A DNA stretch of 64,000 nt from NCBI RefSeq assembly GCF_018861315.1, contig NZ_JAHLDL010000027.1:1-64000 (forward strand), written 5' to 3'. Below the pieces are notes generated by a model that was given only the letters and a program-made list of their open reading frames with translations, made no database searches and had not been told where the DNA came from. Shown here one piece after another: positions 9,859 to 19,334 of the stretch. The DNA is from Clostridium bowmanii. GTDB lineage: Bacteria > Bacillota > Clostridia > Clostridiales > Clostridiaceae. Positions within the stretch are counted from its first letter, which is position 1. Each line of letters opens with the position of its first letter. The translations under genes and the position numbers were made by a program.

Positions 9859-10743
9859 ATGGTAGATAGACTTTTTGTTTATGGTACGCTTATGAAAGGA
9901 AATAGCCTTCATGATAAATTCTTATCAGGGGCCAGATTTGCAGGTTATTTTATAGCTGACGGTATTCAGTTGTATGATTTTGGTAATTATCCATTAATAG
10001 TTCAAAATGAAATTGATAAGGTTAAAGGTGAGCTGTATATTGTCGATAGTAACATATTGGACAAACTAGATATATCTGAAGCAAAAGCTAATTTATTTAC
10101 GAGGAAATTAATTAAAGTGATTAATGATGATGATGAGGTTCAAGAAGCTTATGTCTATGTCTATAACACATCTGCTTCAAAAAATATTAAAGTTGATTCT
10201 GACAACAAACCTGATAAAGAAGTAAGAAGAAATGATTTTGTTTGGTATGCAAGCTATGGATCTAACTTGATATATGAAAGATTGATGATTTATATAAAAG
10301 GTGGAAAATGTAAATTTAACGGAGTAAATTACGAGGGTTGTAGAAATACATCACTACCAAAAGATACTAGACCAGTAACTATTCCTTATAAAATGTATTA
10401 TGGTAATGAAAGTTCTCCATGGGGAAGTGGTGGAATTTCGTTTTTAGATATCAATAGCAGAGGAAAATCTTTAGGTAGAATGTATCTTATTACTGAAGAG
10501 CAGTTTGAAGACATTTCACGTCAAGAGGGCTGTGAAGAAAATTTATATAATCAGACCATATCCTTAGGAGATTACAATGGAATTGAAATAGTTACCATTA
10601 CCAATACAAATACAAGACCCTATCATGACCCTTCTGATAAATACCTTGAAGTGCTTAGAATGGGTATAAAAGAAACTTACCCAGATATGAGTGACTTTGA
10701 GGTAATGAAGTATTTGGTCCAATGCGGATCAGAAAAGAGATAA
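9859..10743 (+). CDS. Tandem gamma-glutamylcyclotransferase-like protein
   Basis: 294-aa protein with two domains of the GGCT/AIG2 superfamily. The first (about residues 3-105) begins with LFVYGTLMKGN, the phosphate- or carbonyl-binding loop of the family. The second (about 127-290) begins with WYASYGSNL, the equivalent loop of the other GGCT branch, and has a conserved Glu (REGCEENLY). Members release 5-oxoproline from gamma-glutamyl peptides or amines; the substrate here is unknown. A GGAGGG precedes the ATG by 7 nt. Fusion of two GGCT types in one chain is unusual for an otherwise single-domain family. It is a single-gene unit, ending inside its own terminator. Confidence 0.8.
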   Translation: MVDRLFVYGTLMKGNSLHDKFLSGARFAGYFIADGIQLYDFGNYPLIVQNEIDKVKGELYIVDSNILDKLDISEAKANLFTRKLIKVINDDDEVQEAYVYVYNTSASKNIKVDSDNKPDKEVRRNDFVWYASYGSNLIYERLMIYIKGGKCKFNGVNYEGCRNTSLPKDTRPVTIPYKMYYGNESSPWGSGGISFLDINSRGKSLGRMYLITEEQFEDISRQEGCEENLYNQTISLGDYNGIEIVTITNTNTRPYHDPSDKYLEVLRMGIKETYPDMSDFEVMKYLVQCGSEKR

Positions 10744-10762
10744 CTTTCGAGTTATCTCTTTT
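10733..10762. terminator. Terminator overlapping the GGCT stop codon
   Basis: A perfect 12-bp stem AAAAGAGATAAC / GTTATCTCTTTT with loop TTTCGA. The stop codon lies within the left arm. Confidence 0.85.
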
Positions 10763-10817
10763 CCCCTTTAATAGTATATTTACTAAATTCAATGCCCATG
10801 CTTAATTCCATTATTTT

Positions 10818-11351
10818 TTATACATTTTTTGAAATTGCCTTATGTGCTTTTTTCTTCTTTGTGGTTTTTTGTTTAAACTCGTGAGACATTACACTTATAT
10901 TCCCATCTACTTCTAAAACCGCTAAATCAACTTGCTCTACCACTGCTACACCATGTTCTCTAATTACCTCCATAATTTCTTCCATTGAGATTTTGGATTT
11001 AGACATATTTTTTTTATTAATTATACCATGATAAATTAGCAGCAATGGTTCTCCTTGAATTAACTTGTTAAATTCAGGAAAGCAATACATTACTCTTTTA
11101 AACAAATAATTTACAAAAAATAATGAAGATGCTGCTACAATTCCGCCACCTAAGGATTAATCCGTACCCACCATTGCATTCTGAACAGCATTACTAATTA
11201 GTAAAATAAAAACCAAATCAATTACAGATAATTGAGCTAGTTCGCTTTTACCAAACAATCTTATAGCAAACACGATAAAAATATATACACTTACAGAAGT
11301 TAAGATAATTTTTAAATACGGAAATATTAGTGTCATGATTTTCCACCTCAC
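10818..11351 (-). pseudogene. DUF421 (YetF-like) gene split by one in-frame stop
   Basis: Reading from ATG 11351, the frame codes for three hydrophobic segments with the family motif LVFILLISNAVQNAMVGTD, then a TAA at 11157-11159, then continues in the same frame through SLGGGIVAASSLFFVNYLFKR and the cytoplasmic DUF421 domain (IMEVIREHGVAVVEQVDLAVL) to the stop at 10818. In the family this junction is continuous (VGxDxSLxGG), so a single nonsense change has split one gene of about 177 codons. The downstream part has an ATG at 11105 but no good ribosome binding site. Explanations are a true null mutation, a sequencing error or stop readthrough. The sequence around it is otherwise intact, so the loss would be recent. 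Confidence 0.8.
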
Positions 11352-11547
11352 TTACTGAATCTCTCTAGATGCATAATTTCATTTAAAATAGATATTATAT
11401 TTAATTCTACATATACCGTTAAAAGCCTCCTTAAAATTCCATATTTATATATTTAAAAAAATACAAGCATTAAACAACCACTTTTTAAAATTCCACAACT
11501 GCATATTTGCGTTTTTACTGTTATAATAACATGGGGTGAAAAAACCA

Positions 11548-13575
11548 ATGAAGAAAAAATATATATTAGCATTATTAATTATAATAACTGTACTTATATT
11601 TGCAAATAATTATTTCAAGATAGAACATAACATGAACATATTCGAATATTTTTCGCAAGACCAGCGGTTAAACGCCTCTGATAAAGAGTATTTGAAAGAA
11701 TATGGAGACTTAATATATGGGTCAGATCGAAATACCCCTCCGCTAAGATATTTGAATCCAGATAGCGGTCAATATGAGGGGCTTGTAATAGATTACGTAA
11801 ATGCTCTTTCTATCGAACTAGGAGTCAACATAAAGGTTAAGCCTATGATTTGGAATGATGCCCTTAAAGCACTGGAAAGTGGAAATATAGATTTTTGTGA
11901 TATGCACTCTTCCAAAGAACGCTCTCGTAGCTTTATTTTTACAAACCCTATATACTATCAAAGAGGAGCTATTTTAATAAAAAAAAATAATACAAGTATT
12001 AAAACGCCTCAAAATATTAAAGGAAAAACTATAGCAGCAATAAAAGGAGACTATATATTTGAGCATCTAGCAGAAAATTACACTGATGTACATGGAGTTG
12101 AAACTGAAAATTTAAGAGATGCTATTAGCCGCCTGGAAAAAAGTGAGGTTGATGCTGTCCTTGGAGATGAATCAGTAATAAATTATTATTTAACTGGGGA
12201 AGGCCTAAGCCGGGAATACTCAATACTAAATGAATACTTGTACGAAAGACCAGCTCTAATAGGGGTAAAAAAAGACAATGAAAGATTAGTAAAAATACTT
12301 AATAAAGCAATATATCAGTTGCAAAAAGATAACACCATGGAAAAAATATACGGAAAATGGTTTGGCGCATCACCACTAATCATGAAAAATAACAACACTG
12401 ATAAATATATGCTTTTAGTCAAATATGCTATAATCCTAGTAATACTAGTAGCACTATTTTTTTACTATTGGAACATGGAGCTAAAAAAAGAAGTGAAGAA
12501 ACAAACAAATGCTCTCAATATATCAAAAAACGAATTAGAGACTACTTTCAATGGACTTACCACACATTTAATGGTGGTGGTAAACGAAGACTGCTTTGTT
12601 GCAGAATCCAATACAGCATTTTGTGATTATATTGGATACTCAGTAGATGGAGTTAAACATATGCACTGCAAAAATATCAATGGAATACTAGGAAGCAACT
12701 GTGACGAATGCCTCATAAAAGAAATGTTTGAAACTAGAACTTCAATAGAAAAGGAAGTAGAATATCAAAAGAGAACATTTAAAGTAAGAACTTATCTATT
12801 AGATAAAGTATCAAACACTAGAGAGCGAGTACTTGTAATGATGGAAGATATCACAGATCTAAAACTTTCAGAGCAAAAGATGTTGCAATCAAGTAAAATG
12901 GCTGCAGTAGGACAGCTTGTAGCAGGCATTGCACATGAAATACGAACCCCTTTGGGAATCATTAGGAACTATACATATTTACTTAGACGTATGGAAAAAG
13001 AAGAAGATAAAAAAGAGGCAATAGATACAATAGAAACTTCAGTGACTAGAGCCAATAAAATCATAGACAATCTTTTAAACTTTTCAAGACTTTCTGATAA
13101 CAAAGTACACAATATAGCAGTAAAAGATTTCATATCAAATCTTTATGAACTTAATCAAAAGGCCTTAAAACAAAAGCATATAGAATTCAAGTTATATGTG
13201 GAAAGAGATTTACAAGTAGAACTATATAGCGAATCTCTGAAACATATCTTACTAAATCTTTTTTCTAATGCTTCTGATGCCATGCAGCAAGGTGGTATAC
13301 TTAAGGTACAATCCTGGAGAAAAAATGACAATATAATTATAGAAGTATCTGACACAGGATCCGGAATGGAACCAAATACACAAATGTACTTGTTTGATCC
13401 ATTCTATACTACTAAGCAAGTTAGCAAAGGCACAGGACTTGGACTTTTTATTGTATATAACGAAGTACAAAAAATGGAAGGAACTATTAAAGTGGAAAGT
13501 AAAATAGGAGAAGGTTCAAAGTTTATAGTTACACTTCCCACAAAGATACATGACCCCATACTAATATTGAAATAG
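11548..13575 (+). CDS. Receptor histidine kinase with extracellular SBP_bac_3 sensor
   Basis: Membrane two-component kinase of about 675 aa. An N-terminal membrane anchor (first about 20 residues) is followed by an extracellular family 3 solute-binding domain (about residues 40-270; LIYGSDRNTPPLRYL at its start), a second membrane helix (about 285-305), a PAS domain (about 325-435), HisKA with GIAHEIRTPLG, and HATPase_c (N box LLNLFSNASDAM, G boxes DTGSGM and GTGLGL). Family 3 domains usually bind amino acids. I choose ATG 11548, 8 nt after GGGGTG, rather than the GTG at 11536. The stop is 10 bp before the sigma-54 response regulator, so they form an operon and surely a signalling pair. The next gene, a branched-chain amino acid carrier, suggests an amino acid as the signal. 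Confidence 0.92.
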   Translation: MKKKYILALLIIITVLIFANNYFKIEHNMNIFEYFSQDQRLNASDKEYLKEYGDLIYGSDRNTPPLRYLNPDSGQYEGLVIDYVNALSIELGVNIKVKPMIWNDALKALESGNIDFCDMHSSKERSRSFIFTNPIYYQRGAILIKKNNTSIKTPQNIKGKTIAAIKGDYIFEHLAENYTDVHGVETENLRDAISRLEKSEVDAVLGDESVINYYLTGEGLSREYSILNEYLYERPALIGVKKDNERLVKILNKAIYQLQKDNTMEKIYGKWFGASPLIMKNNNTDKYMLLVKYAIILVILVALFFYYWNMELKKEVKKQTNALNISKNELETTFNGLTTHLMVVVNEDCFVAESNTAFCDYIGYSVDGVKHMHCKNINGILGSNCDECLIKEMFETRTSIEKEVEYQKRTFKVRTYLLDKVSNTRERVLVMMEDITDLKLSEQKMLQSSKMAAVGQLVAGIAHEIRTPLGIIRNYTYLLRRMEKEEDKKEAIDTIETSVTRANKIIDNLLNFSRLSDNKVHNIAVKDFISNLYELNQKALKQKHIEFKLYVERDLQVELYSESLKHILLNLFSNASDAMQQGGILKVQSWRKNDNIIIEVSDTGSGMEPNTQMYLFDPFYTTKQVSKGTGLGLFIVYNEVQKMEGTIKVESKIGEGSKFIVTLPTKIHDPILILK

Positions 13576-13585
13576 GAGAAATTTA

Positions 13586-14929
13586 ATGAATAGTAAAAAT
13601 TATGGAATATTAATAGTAGATGATGAAGCTGCCTATTCAAAAGGACTAGCTAAAATACTTGAAATAGAAGGATATATATTAGAAACAGTACTGTCAGCAG
13701 AAGATGCTATAGAAAAAATCAAGCACAAAAAATATCAGATGGTAGTGACGGATTTAATGATGAATGGAATGAACGGCATAGAGCTTTTAGAAAAAATAGT
13801 AGCATTAGACGCTAATATCAAAGTCATACTCATGACTGCCTATGCCACTGTACCTAACGCAGTAGAAGCAATGAAAAAGGGAGCAGTATCTTATTTTGTA
13901 AAGGGAAATGATCCTGTTGAACTGATAAATGAAATAGAAAAAGCATACAAAGAGTACAAAAAATTCGAACTAAACTCTAAAATATATGATAAAAAAGAGA
14001 AATTACTTCTAGAATCAGAAAATAGTGAGTTCAAAAAGATTATTGATATGGCGCTAAAAGTTGCCAAAACACCAGTCAACGTGATTTTGCTTGGAGAGTC
14101 GGGGGTAGGAAAAGAAGTATTTGCAGACTTCATCCATACTCAGAGTGAGCGCAAAAACAAACCATTTGTAGCAGTTAACTGCCATGCTCTATCTGAAAGT
14201 ATTTTAGAGTCTGAACTATTTGGACATAGCAAGGGAGCTTTCACTGGTGCAAATGAAGAAAGAATTGGTAGATTTGAATCAGCTAACATGGGAACACTGT
14301 TCCTAGATGAAATAGCTGACATGCCCTTATCAACACAAGTAAAACTATTAAGAGTCATTGAAGACAGAACTATAGAAAAAATAGGTAGCAACATAAGTAC
14401 ACCCGTAGACTTTAGACTTATAACAGCCACCAACAAATCTATAGTAAAATTGATAGAGCAAGGTTTATTTAGAGAAGATTTTTACTATAGAATCAACACC
14501 ATCATCATAGAAATACCCCCTCTAAGGCATCATAAGGAAGACATATATAGTTTGGCTAATAACTTCATAACTACAGCCTCTAAACAAATGAATAAAAAAA
14601 TACACAAGGTAGAGCCTGAAGTTTGGGAATATCTAAAACAGTATGACTACCCAGGCAATATACGAGAATTTAAAAACATAATCGAAAGGCTGGTAGTGTT
14701 TAGTGAAAATGGTGTTATCTCAAAAGATGATTTGCTAATACATGAAATACCCACTACTGACTATGAGGGAGATCAAACATTAAAAACATTTAGGTCTGCA
14801 ATAGAAAAAAAATACATAGAAACTGTCTTAGAAAAAAATAGCTTTAGTATGACAAAAACATCAAAAGTTTTAGGTATTACTCGAAGGCAACTACAAAATA
14901 AAGTCAATGAATATGAGATTCAAAAATAA
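13586..14929 (+). CDS. NtrC-type sigma-54 response regulator
   Basis: 447-aa transcription activator. Receiver domain (1-120) with phosphoacceptor D56 (VVTDLMM); AAA+ domain (about 150-385) with Walker A G170-ESGVGK176-E, the sigma-54 contact loop GAFTGA at 217-222 and Walker B TLFLDEIADM; and a C-terminal Fis-type HTH (about 400-445; TKTSKVLGITRRQLQNKV). When phosphorylated it would drive open complex formation by RNA polymerase carrying sigma-54. It sits 10 bp after its sensor kinase and 288 bp before brnQ, whose upstream region has a -24/-12 element. Gene order, motifs and promoter together make control of brnQ the best inference. Confidence 0.94.
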   Translation: MNSKNYGILIVDDEAAYSKGLAKILEIEGYILETVLSAEDAIEKIKHKKYQMVVTDLMMNGMNGIELLEKIVALDANIKVILMTAYATVPNAVEAMKKGAVSYFVKGNDPVELINEIEKAYKEYKKFELNSKIYDKKEKLLLESENSEFKKIIDMALKVAKTPVNVILLGESGVGKEVFADFIHTQSERKNKPFVAVNCHALSESILESELFGHSKGAFTGANEERIGRFESANMGTLFLDEIADMPLSTQVKLLRVIEDRTIEKIGSNISTPVDFRLITATNKSIVKLIEQGLFREDFYYRINTIIIEIPPLRHHKEDIYSLANNFITTASKQMNKKIHKVEPEVWEYLKQYDYPGNIREFKNIIERLVVFSENGVISKDDLLIHEIPTTDYEGDQTLKTFRSAIEKKYIETVLEKNSFSMTKTSKVLGITRRQLQNKVNEYEIQK

Positions 14930-14978
14930 AAGTGGGCAATTTTTTTCCATACTAGGCGGAAAAAAATTGCCCACTTTT
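14928..14978. terminator. Perfect 21-bp terminator hairpin
   Basis: A perfect 21-bp stem (14928-14948 with 14958-14978) and a 9-nt loop, overlapping the stop of the response regulator. It separates the kinase-regulator operon from brnQ, so brnQ must have its own promoter. Confidence 0.9.
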
Positions 14979-15110
14979 ATTATTAAAAAAGAAATTAAAC
15001 ATTACAACTACAACTTCACTCTGAAAAAACGCTCCTTACAGATGGGGCTAAACATAAATTGTTATCAGAATCACAATTTTTATTAAATAAATATGAGAAT
15101 TAAAATATTT

Positions 15111-15126
15111 AGGCATAACAATTGCT
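15111..15126 (+). promoter_or_regulatory. Sigma-54 (-24/-12) promoter for brnQ
   Basis: AGGCATAACAATTGCT matches the consensus TGGCACG-N4-TTGCW with the essential GG (15112-15113) and GC (15124-15125) exactly 12 bases apart. It lies about 92 bp upstream of the brnQ start and directly downstream of a sigma-54 activator gene. Activator sites were not identified. Confidence 0.7.
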
Positions 15127-15217
15127 ATATACAATAGTAAGGAACAACTCTTACATATAAAATCGCAAGTAACGTTTTCAGAAAATTCACTCTTTAAAAA
15201 TAATTAGGAGGCAAACT

Positions 15218-16528
15218 ATGAAAAATACAACAAAACATTCAATTATTATAGGTTTTGCACTATTTGCAATGTTCTTCGGAGCAGGAAATCTGATTTTTCC
15301 ACCACTCCTCGGAAAAGCTGCAGGAAGCGCATTTTTCGCATCCTTAATAGGCTTTCTCGTTACAGGAGTTGGTCTTCCACTAGCTGGAGTAATTGCCTGT
15401 GCCAAAATTAATGGTACTTATGACAAAATGGCCATTAGAGTAGGTAAAAAATTTGCTATAATAACCGGCATAGCTTTAATTCTTGTTATAGGACCCTTAT
15501 TTGCAATTCCAAGAACCGCTGCAACAACTTTCGAACTTGGAATACATCCTATATTTCCATCTGTGTCACAAAACATAGCAGTTATATTGTATTTTGCAAT
15601 AACTCTTGCATTTGTGCTTAAACCTTCTTCAATAATTGATAATATAGGCAAAATTCTTACACCTGCACTTTTATTAATGCTTGCTGTAATTATATTTAAA
15701 GGAATAATAAATCCTGTTGGACCAATTGTAAATACATCTTACAAAGGTGGATTATCAAAAGCTTTAATAGAAGGTTATCAAACAATGGATGCTATGGCTT
15801 CTGTTGTATTTGCAGGAATAATTATTGCATCTGTTAAATCAAAAGGATATAAAAATGCAACTGATATAATGAAAATGACTATAAAATCAGCACTAGTTGC
15901 TGTAGCGGGCCTTGCCTTTGTATATGGTGGACTTATGTATCTTGGAACACAAACAAGTACTTTGTTTCCAGCAGATATAGCTAGAACTAAGCTAGTTACG
16001 CAGCTTGTTAAGTTAGATTTAGGTAGCATTGGCAGCGTTGTTCTTGGTTTATGTGTTGCTCTTGCATGCTTAACAACCGCTATAGGATTGCTTGCAAGTG
16101 GAGCAGAATTCTTTGCTAAGGTTTCAAAGAATAAAATATCTTACAAAACTGCTGCTGTTATTATGGCCGTAGTAAGTGGATTAATAGCTACAAAAAATGT
16201 TGATGCTATAATTTCACTAGCAGGCCCTGTGCTGCAAATTTTATATCCAATTGTAATAGTTCTTATAGTTATTACCTTGCTTGGGGATATTGTGAAAAGC
16301 AACACGGTTGTTGCTATAACTACATACACAGCGCTATTTATAAGTATTTTGGATACTATAAATGGTGTATATCCAAATAGTATTGGATTTCTTAAATTTA
16401 TTCCTCTAGCAAGTGTTGGATTCTCATGGCTTATACCTACTTTGCTAGCTTTTATAATTTCCAACATTTCAATAAAAGCAAAAGAAGATACTATAAATGA
16501 AGATGCTACTGAAACAGAAGCAGCATAA
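15218..16528 (+). CDS. brnQ: Branched-chain amino acid carrier BrnQ
   Basis: Sodium-dependent uptake of leucine, isoleucine and valine across the membrane (LIVCS family). The 436-aa protein has about 12 hydrophobic segments. The N-terminal MFFGAGNLIFPPLLGKAAG is the family signature, followed by GPLFAIPRTAATTFE. Length is normal (about 430-450). AGGAGG lies 7 nt before the ATG. The gene follows a sensor kinase and sigma-54 regulator and has a -24/-12 promoter at 15111-15126, so expression is probably switched by an extracellular amino acid. A terminator follows. Confidence 0.94.
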   Translation: MKNTTKHSIIIGFALFAMFFGAGNLIFPPLLGKAAGSAFFASLIGFLVTGVGLPLAGVIACAKINGTYDKMAIRVGKKFAIITGIALILVIGPLFAIPRTAATTFELGIHPIFPSVSQNIAVILYFAITLAFVLKPSSIIDNIGKILTPALLLMLAVIIFKGIINPVGPIVNTSYKGGLSKALIEGYQTMDAMASVVFAGIIIASVKSKGYKNATDIMKMTIKSALVAVAGLAFVYGGLMYLGTQTSTLFPADIARTKLVTQLVKLDLGSIGSVVLGLCVALACLTTAIGLLASGAEFFAKVSKNKISYKTAAVIMAVVSGLIATKNVDAIISLAGPVLQILYPIVIVLIVITLLGDIVKSNTVVAITTYTALFISILDTINGVYPNSIGFLKFIPLASVGFSWLIPTLLAFIISNISIKAKEDTINEDATETEAA

Positions 16529-16888
16529 ACATATCAATTCAGCACTAAAAAACAACAACTTGATAATTATTATGAGGAAAAAACAAATCTATTTACAAAA
16601 AGATCAAGTAGAGTGATAAGACACCCCCCCTCCCCCGTTAAATTATGGAGGGGGGTATTTTATTTTTTTACCAAAGAAAATGCTATAACATCTTTAATTG
16701 AATAAGCATCTGTTAAATGACTCCCAAAATTCTCATCGAATATTATTGTAAATTTAATAACATATTTCATAATTTTACATGGTTTTTAGATCCATTAAAT
16801 GAAAATATAGACTTTCTACTCATTATGTTATAAAATATTACTTAGTCATATTAAATATTAAAATTGAATCTTTAGGGGGAAATATTAA
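16529..16888. other. Noncoding stretch between brnQ and the secreted propeller-like protein
   Basis: The left part holds the brnQ terminator (16623-16660). The rest is AT-rich and should contain the promoter of the gene at 16889; I see no other structure or reading frame worth calling. Confidence 0.5.
16623..16660 (+). terminator. brnQ terminator
   Basis: C-rich arm ACCCCCCCTCC pairs with GGAGGGGGGT (16647-16656), followed by ATTTTATTTTTTT. Confidence 0.85.
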
Positions 16889-17887
16889 GTGAAGAAAAAA
16901 ATTCTAATAAAATTTGTAAGAGCTACACTTATGTCATTAATTTTAACTACAATCTTATCAAGTGGAGCTGTTAAAGCTGCGCAGGTTGCGACCAAAACTA
17001 TAATAAGAGGAAATAGCATTGGTAATCAAATTAATTCTGGTAAAGTTGCTTATATGGGTAATTATATATACTTTTCCAATCCGCAAGATAGTGGTAAATT
17101 ATATAAATGTAATATAGATGGTACTCATAAAATTAAATTAAGCGATGATATAGCCTCTAATATAAGTATTTATAAAGACTCTATATTTTACTTAAAGCAA
17201 AATAACGGTCCTTATGAAATTTATAAAATTAACAATAATGGCACCTCAAAAAAATTATTTGTAAAAGATAAAGTGGATGATAATTTCCAAATAGTAAATG
17301 GATATGCCTATTATGCTGTATTCAAGCCCATAAATCCAGCAATGCGAACTCCTTTTTATTATCCAAAAGATGTGTATAAAGTAAGTTTAGCTACTAATAA
17401 GAAGACTCCTCTAGGAACTACTTGCGCTTATCGTATATATATTAAAGATGATGGATGGGCTTATTGTAATGACAGGTATACTTTATTCAAAGCAAACATC
17501 AATAATTTTAGTAAACAAACGGATATAACTTATAATTTATGGAATGCCAATATTGAAGCAATAAATGATAGCAACATATTTTATACTAGTTTGCATGTTC
17601 CATATAAAAGCTCAAAGGATATTTTTGGATTATGCAAAGCAAAGTTTTCACCTTCTAGCATTTACACTTTATCAGAAGCTACAGCCTCAGTCTACTTTGC
17701 AACAAACAATAATCTTTATGAAGTGATTGATAAAAACTTATATGTGACTAAAATTAATTCTACTGATAAAAAGCTATTAAAAAAATTAGATATTATTGAA
17801 AAAGATAGAACGATTAATCTTTATATGGTAAATGATAAACTTTGTTATTTTAATAGTAAAGGCGAGATAATACTAGTGAAAGTTTAA
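16889..17887 (+). CDS. Secreted DUF5050/beta-propeller-like protein
   Basis: 332-aa exported protein. A signal peptide covers about residues 1-31 (basic MKKKILIKF, hydrophobic core, cleavage probably after VKA). The rest has repeated units of about 40 residues with the pattern YxYFxN, LYKxNxDGTxKxKL, IxIYKDxIFYL, seen at about residues 50-70, 75-90, 100-125, 225-250 and 300-330. This resembles DUF5050 or TolB-like blades, in which a short beta hairpin reads out a displayed value. GTG is the start, with AGGGGGA upstream. It is a single gene. The ligand and role are unknown; cell-surface binding is inference. Confidence 0.75.
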   Translation: MKKKILIKFVRATLMSLILTTILSSGAVKAAQVATKTIIRGNSIGNQINSGKVAYMGNYIYFSNPQDSGKLYKCNIDGTHKIKLSDDIASNISIYKDSIFYLKQNNGPYEIYKINNNGTSKKLFVKDKVDDNFQIVNGYAYYAVFKPINPAMRTPFYYPKDVYKVSLATNKKTPLGTTCAYRIYIKDDGWAYCNDRYTLFKANINNFSKQTDITYNLWNANIEAINDSNIFYTSLHVPYKSSKDIFGLCKAKFSPSSIYTLSEATASVYFATNNNLYEVIDKNLYVTKINSTDKKLLKKLDIIEKDRTINLYMVNDKLCYFNSKGEIILVKV

Positions 17888-17955
17888 AAGCAAAGCAGAG
17901 CTTAATGATATTCTTAAGCTTTTTATATGACCCTATGGAGTAATTGTCCTTAATA

Positions 17956-17994
17956 AGATCATGAGATTCCAGTATTTCTCTTGGTCTTTTTTTT
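17956..17994 (+). terminator. Terminator after the secreted protein gene
   Basis: AGATCATGAGA (17956-17966) pairs with TCTCTTGGTCT (17977-17987) with one mismatch and one G-T pair; a run of T follows. Confidence 0.75.
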
Positions 17995-18134
17995 GTGCAA
18001 ACTTATCAACTCATTACCCACTCTTAAAAAAACTCTAAATAAGCTGTATCAATAGTTGGAAAATATGACTATATAACCAAGATTTTTAAATATAGTGTTA
18101 GGGATTTTATGAGATTAGCGAATTATCAAAATAA

Positions 18135-19334
18135 CTAGTTTCCTGTAGTTTCAGCTGTTCCACCAAATTGTTCTTTTGAACCCGTAGTTCCAGTTGCTCC
18201 TTCTGTGGAATCCTTAGTTCCACTTGCTCCTCCTGTCGAATCCTTGGTTCCATCTTTTGAATCCGTAGTTCCAGATGTCGATCCTTCTAAACCTGTTGTT
18301 CCAGTTGTTTCTCCTGTTGAATCCTTAGTTCCATCTGTTGAGCCCTCGGTTCCAGTTGTTGATCCGGTTTGACCTGTAGTTTTAGTTTTTTCATCTGTCG
18401 AATCTTTTACACCTGCAGTTCCAGTTGTTGTCTCTGTAGGTTTTTTAGCACCTGGTTTTTCGGTGGTTGTTCCGGTTGATTTTGTTGTATCTGTAGTTTT
18501 CGTAGTTGATCCTGTTTCACCCGTAACACCAGTTATTCCTGCTTTTGAATCCGTTTTAGTGGATTGTTTAGGAACAGTAATTTTTGCTGTAGGCGTTTTT
18601 AAATTAGTAAATGTCCCTTTGAGATAAAATTTTTCTAAAACTCCGATAAGCATAAATAAAATAATTGATACAGTGATTATCATTGCCTTCTTATTCTTAC
18701 TGGGCTTCTTATTTCCAGGGGGCACTTCTCTACCTTTTTTATTTGTTCTTTGTTCAGTACTCACTTTGTTACTCATAAACTTTGTTAAATCATTTTTTGT
18801 ATTAGAAACTATTCTTTTTAACCTTTGCATAACCTTCAAAATTACCTGGTTCAAATTTTTAGGTATATTAAACCATAGCAATTGATTTCCCTTTTGTTTT
18901 AAAGAGTCTATCTGATTAAAATTTTCAGGTGATCTAATTACAAGAAAAGGCTTAGTGTCTACTGCATCTTCATTTTCTACATATGCCGTAACTGAGAACT
19001 TATCTCCCTTACTTAAAAAAGGGATATAAACCTCTAAAATGTTATCCTTTATTGAAGAATCAAATTTCAAACCTTTTGTTATTGTGGCGCCTGTACTTTT
19101 TAAATTAGGTTGTGAACTTTGTATATTTAGTGTTAGCTCATGAATTGTTTTATTTGATGGGTTGCTAACAGTAATAATATATGAACAAAGTTTTTTACTA
19201 TTCAGTTCTATAGGTATGCCATTTTGTACATTCCCTAATATTTTAGGTGCTAAATTTTTATAATAATCTAGCATTAACCCCGATGTAATTGATATTATCA
19301 AAGTAATAATTGCAGGTATAATAAAATTTGTCAA
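18135..19334 (-). CDS. Membrane protein with Thr/Gly-rich low-complexity tail
   Basis: 399-aa protein I do not recognise. It has a membrane helix at about residues 3-22, an Ig-like or CARDB-like beta domain (about 40-165, with YIITVSNPSNKTIHELTLNI), a basic linker, a second membrane helix (about 217-235) and then about 140 residues almost wholly made of T, G, S, D, E and K. Part of the tail runs as G-x-T triplets (GITGVTGETG, GTTGLEG), as in bacterial collagen-like proteins, and part as GTKDSTG-type units. The repeats at the DNA level are imperfect. The tail is probably outside the cell, or a flexible spacer. The function is unknown. Confidence 0.65.
   Translation of the reverse strand: MTNFIIPAIITLIISITSGLMLDYYKNLAPKILGNVQNGIPIELNSKKLCSYIITVSNPSNKTIHELTLNIQSSQPNLKSTGATITKGLKFDSSIKDNILEVYIPFLSKGDKFSVTAYVENEDAVDTKPFLVIRSPENFNQIDSLKQKGNQLLWFNIPKNLNQVILKVMQRLKRIVSNTKNDLTKFMSNKVSTEQRTNKKGREVPPGNKKPSKNKKAMIITVSIILFMLIGVLEKFYLKGTFTNLKTPTAKITVPKQSTKTDSKAGITGVTGETGSTTKTTDTTKSTGTTTEKPGAKKPTETTTGTAGVKDSTDEKTKTTGQTGSTTGTEGSTDGTKDSTGETTGTTGLEGSTSGTTDSKDGTKDSTGGASGTKDSTEGATGTTGSKEQFGGTAETTGN

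Noticed and set aside
18160-18560. DNA minisatellite in the Thr/Gly-rich coding tail
   Set aside because: The protein is repetitive, but the DNA units are imperfect and of unequal length, so no clear tandem period can be stated.
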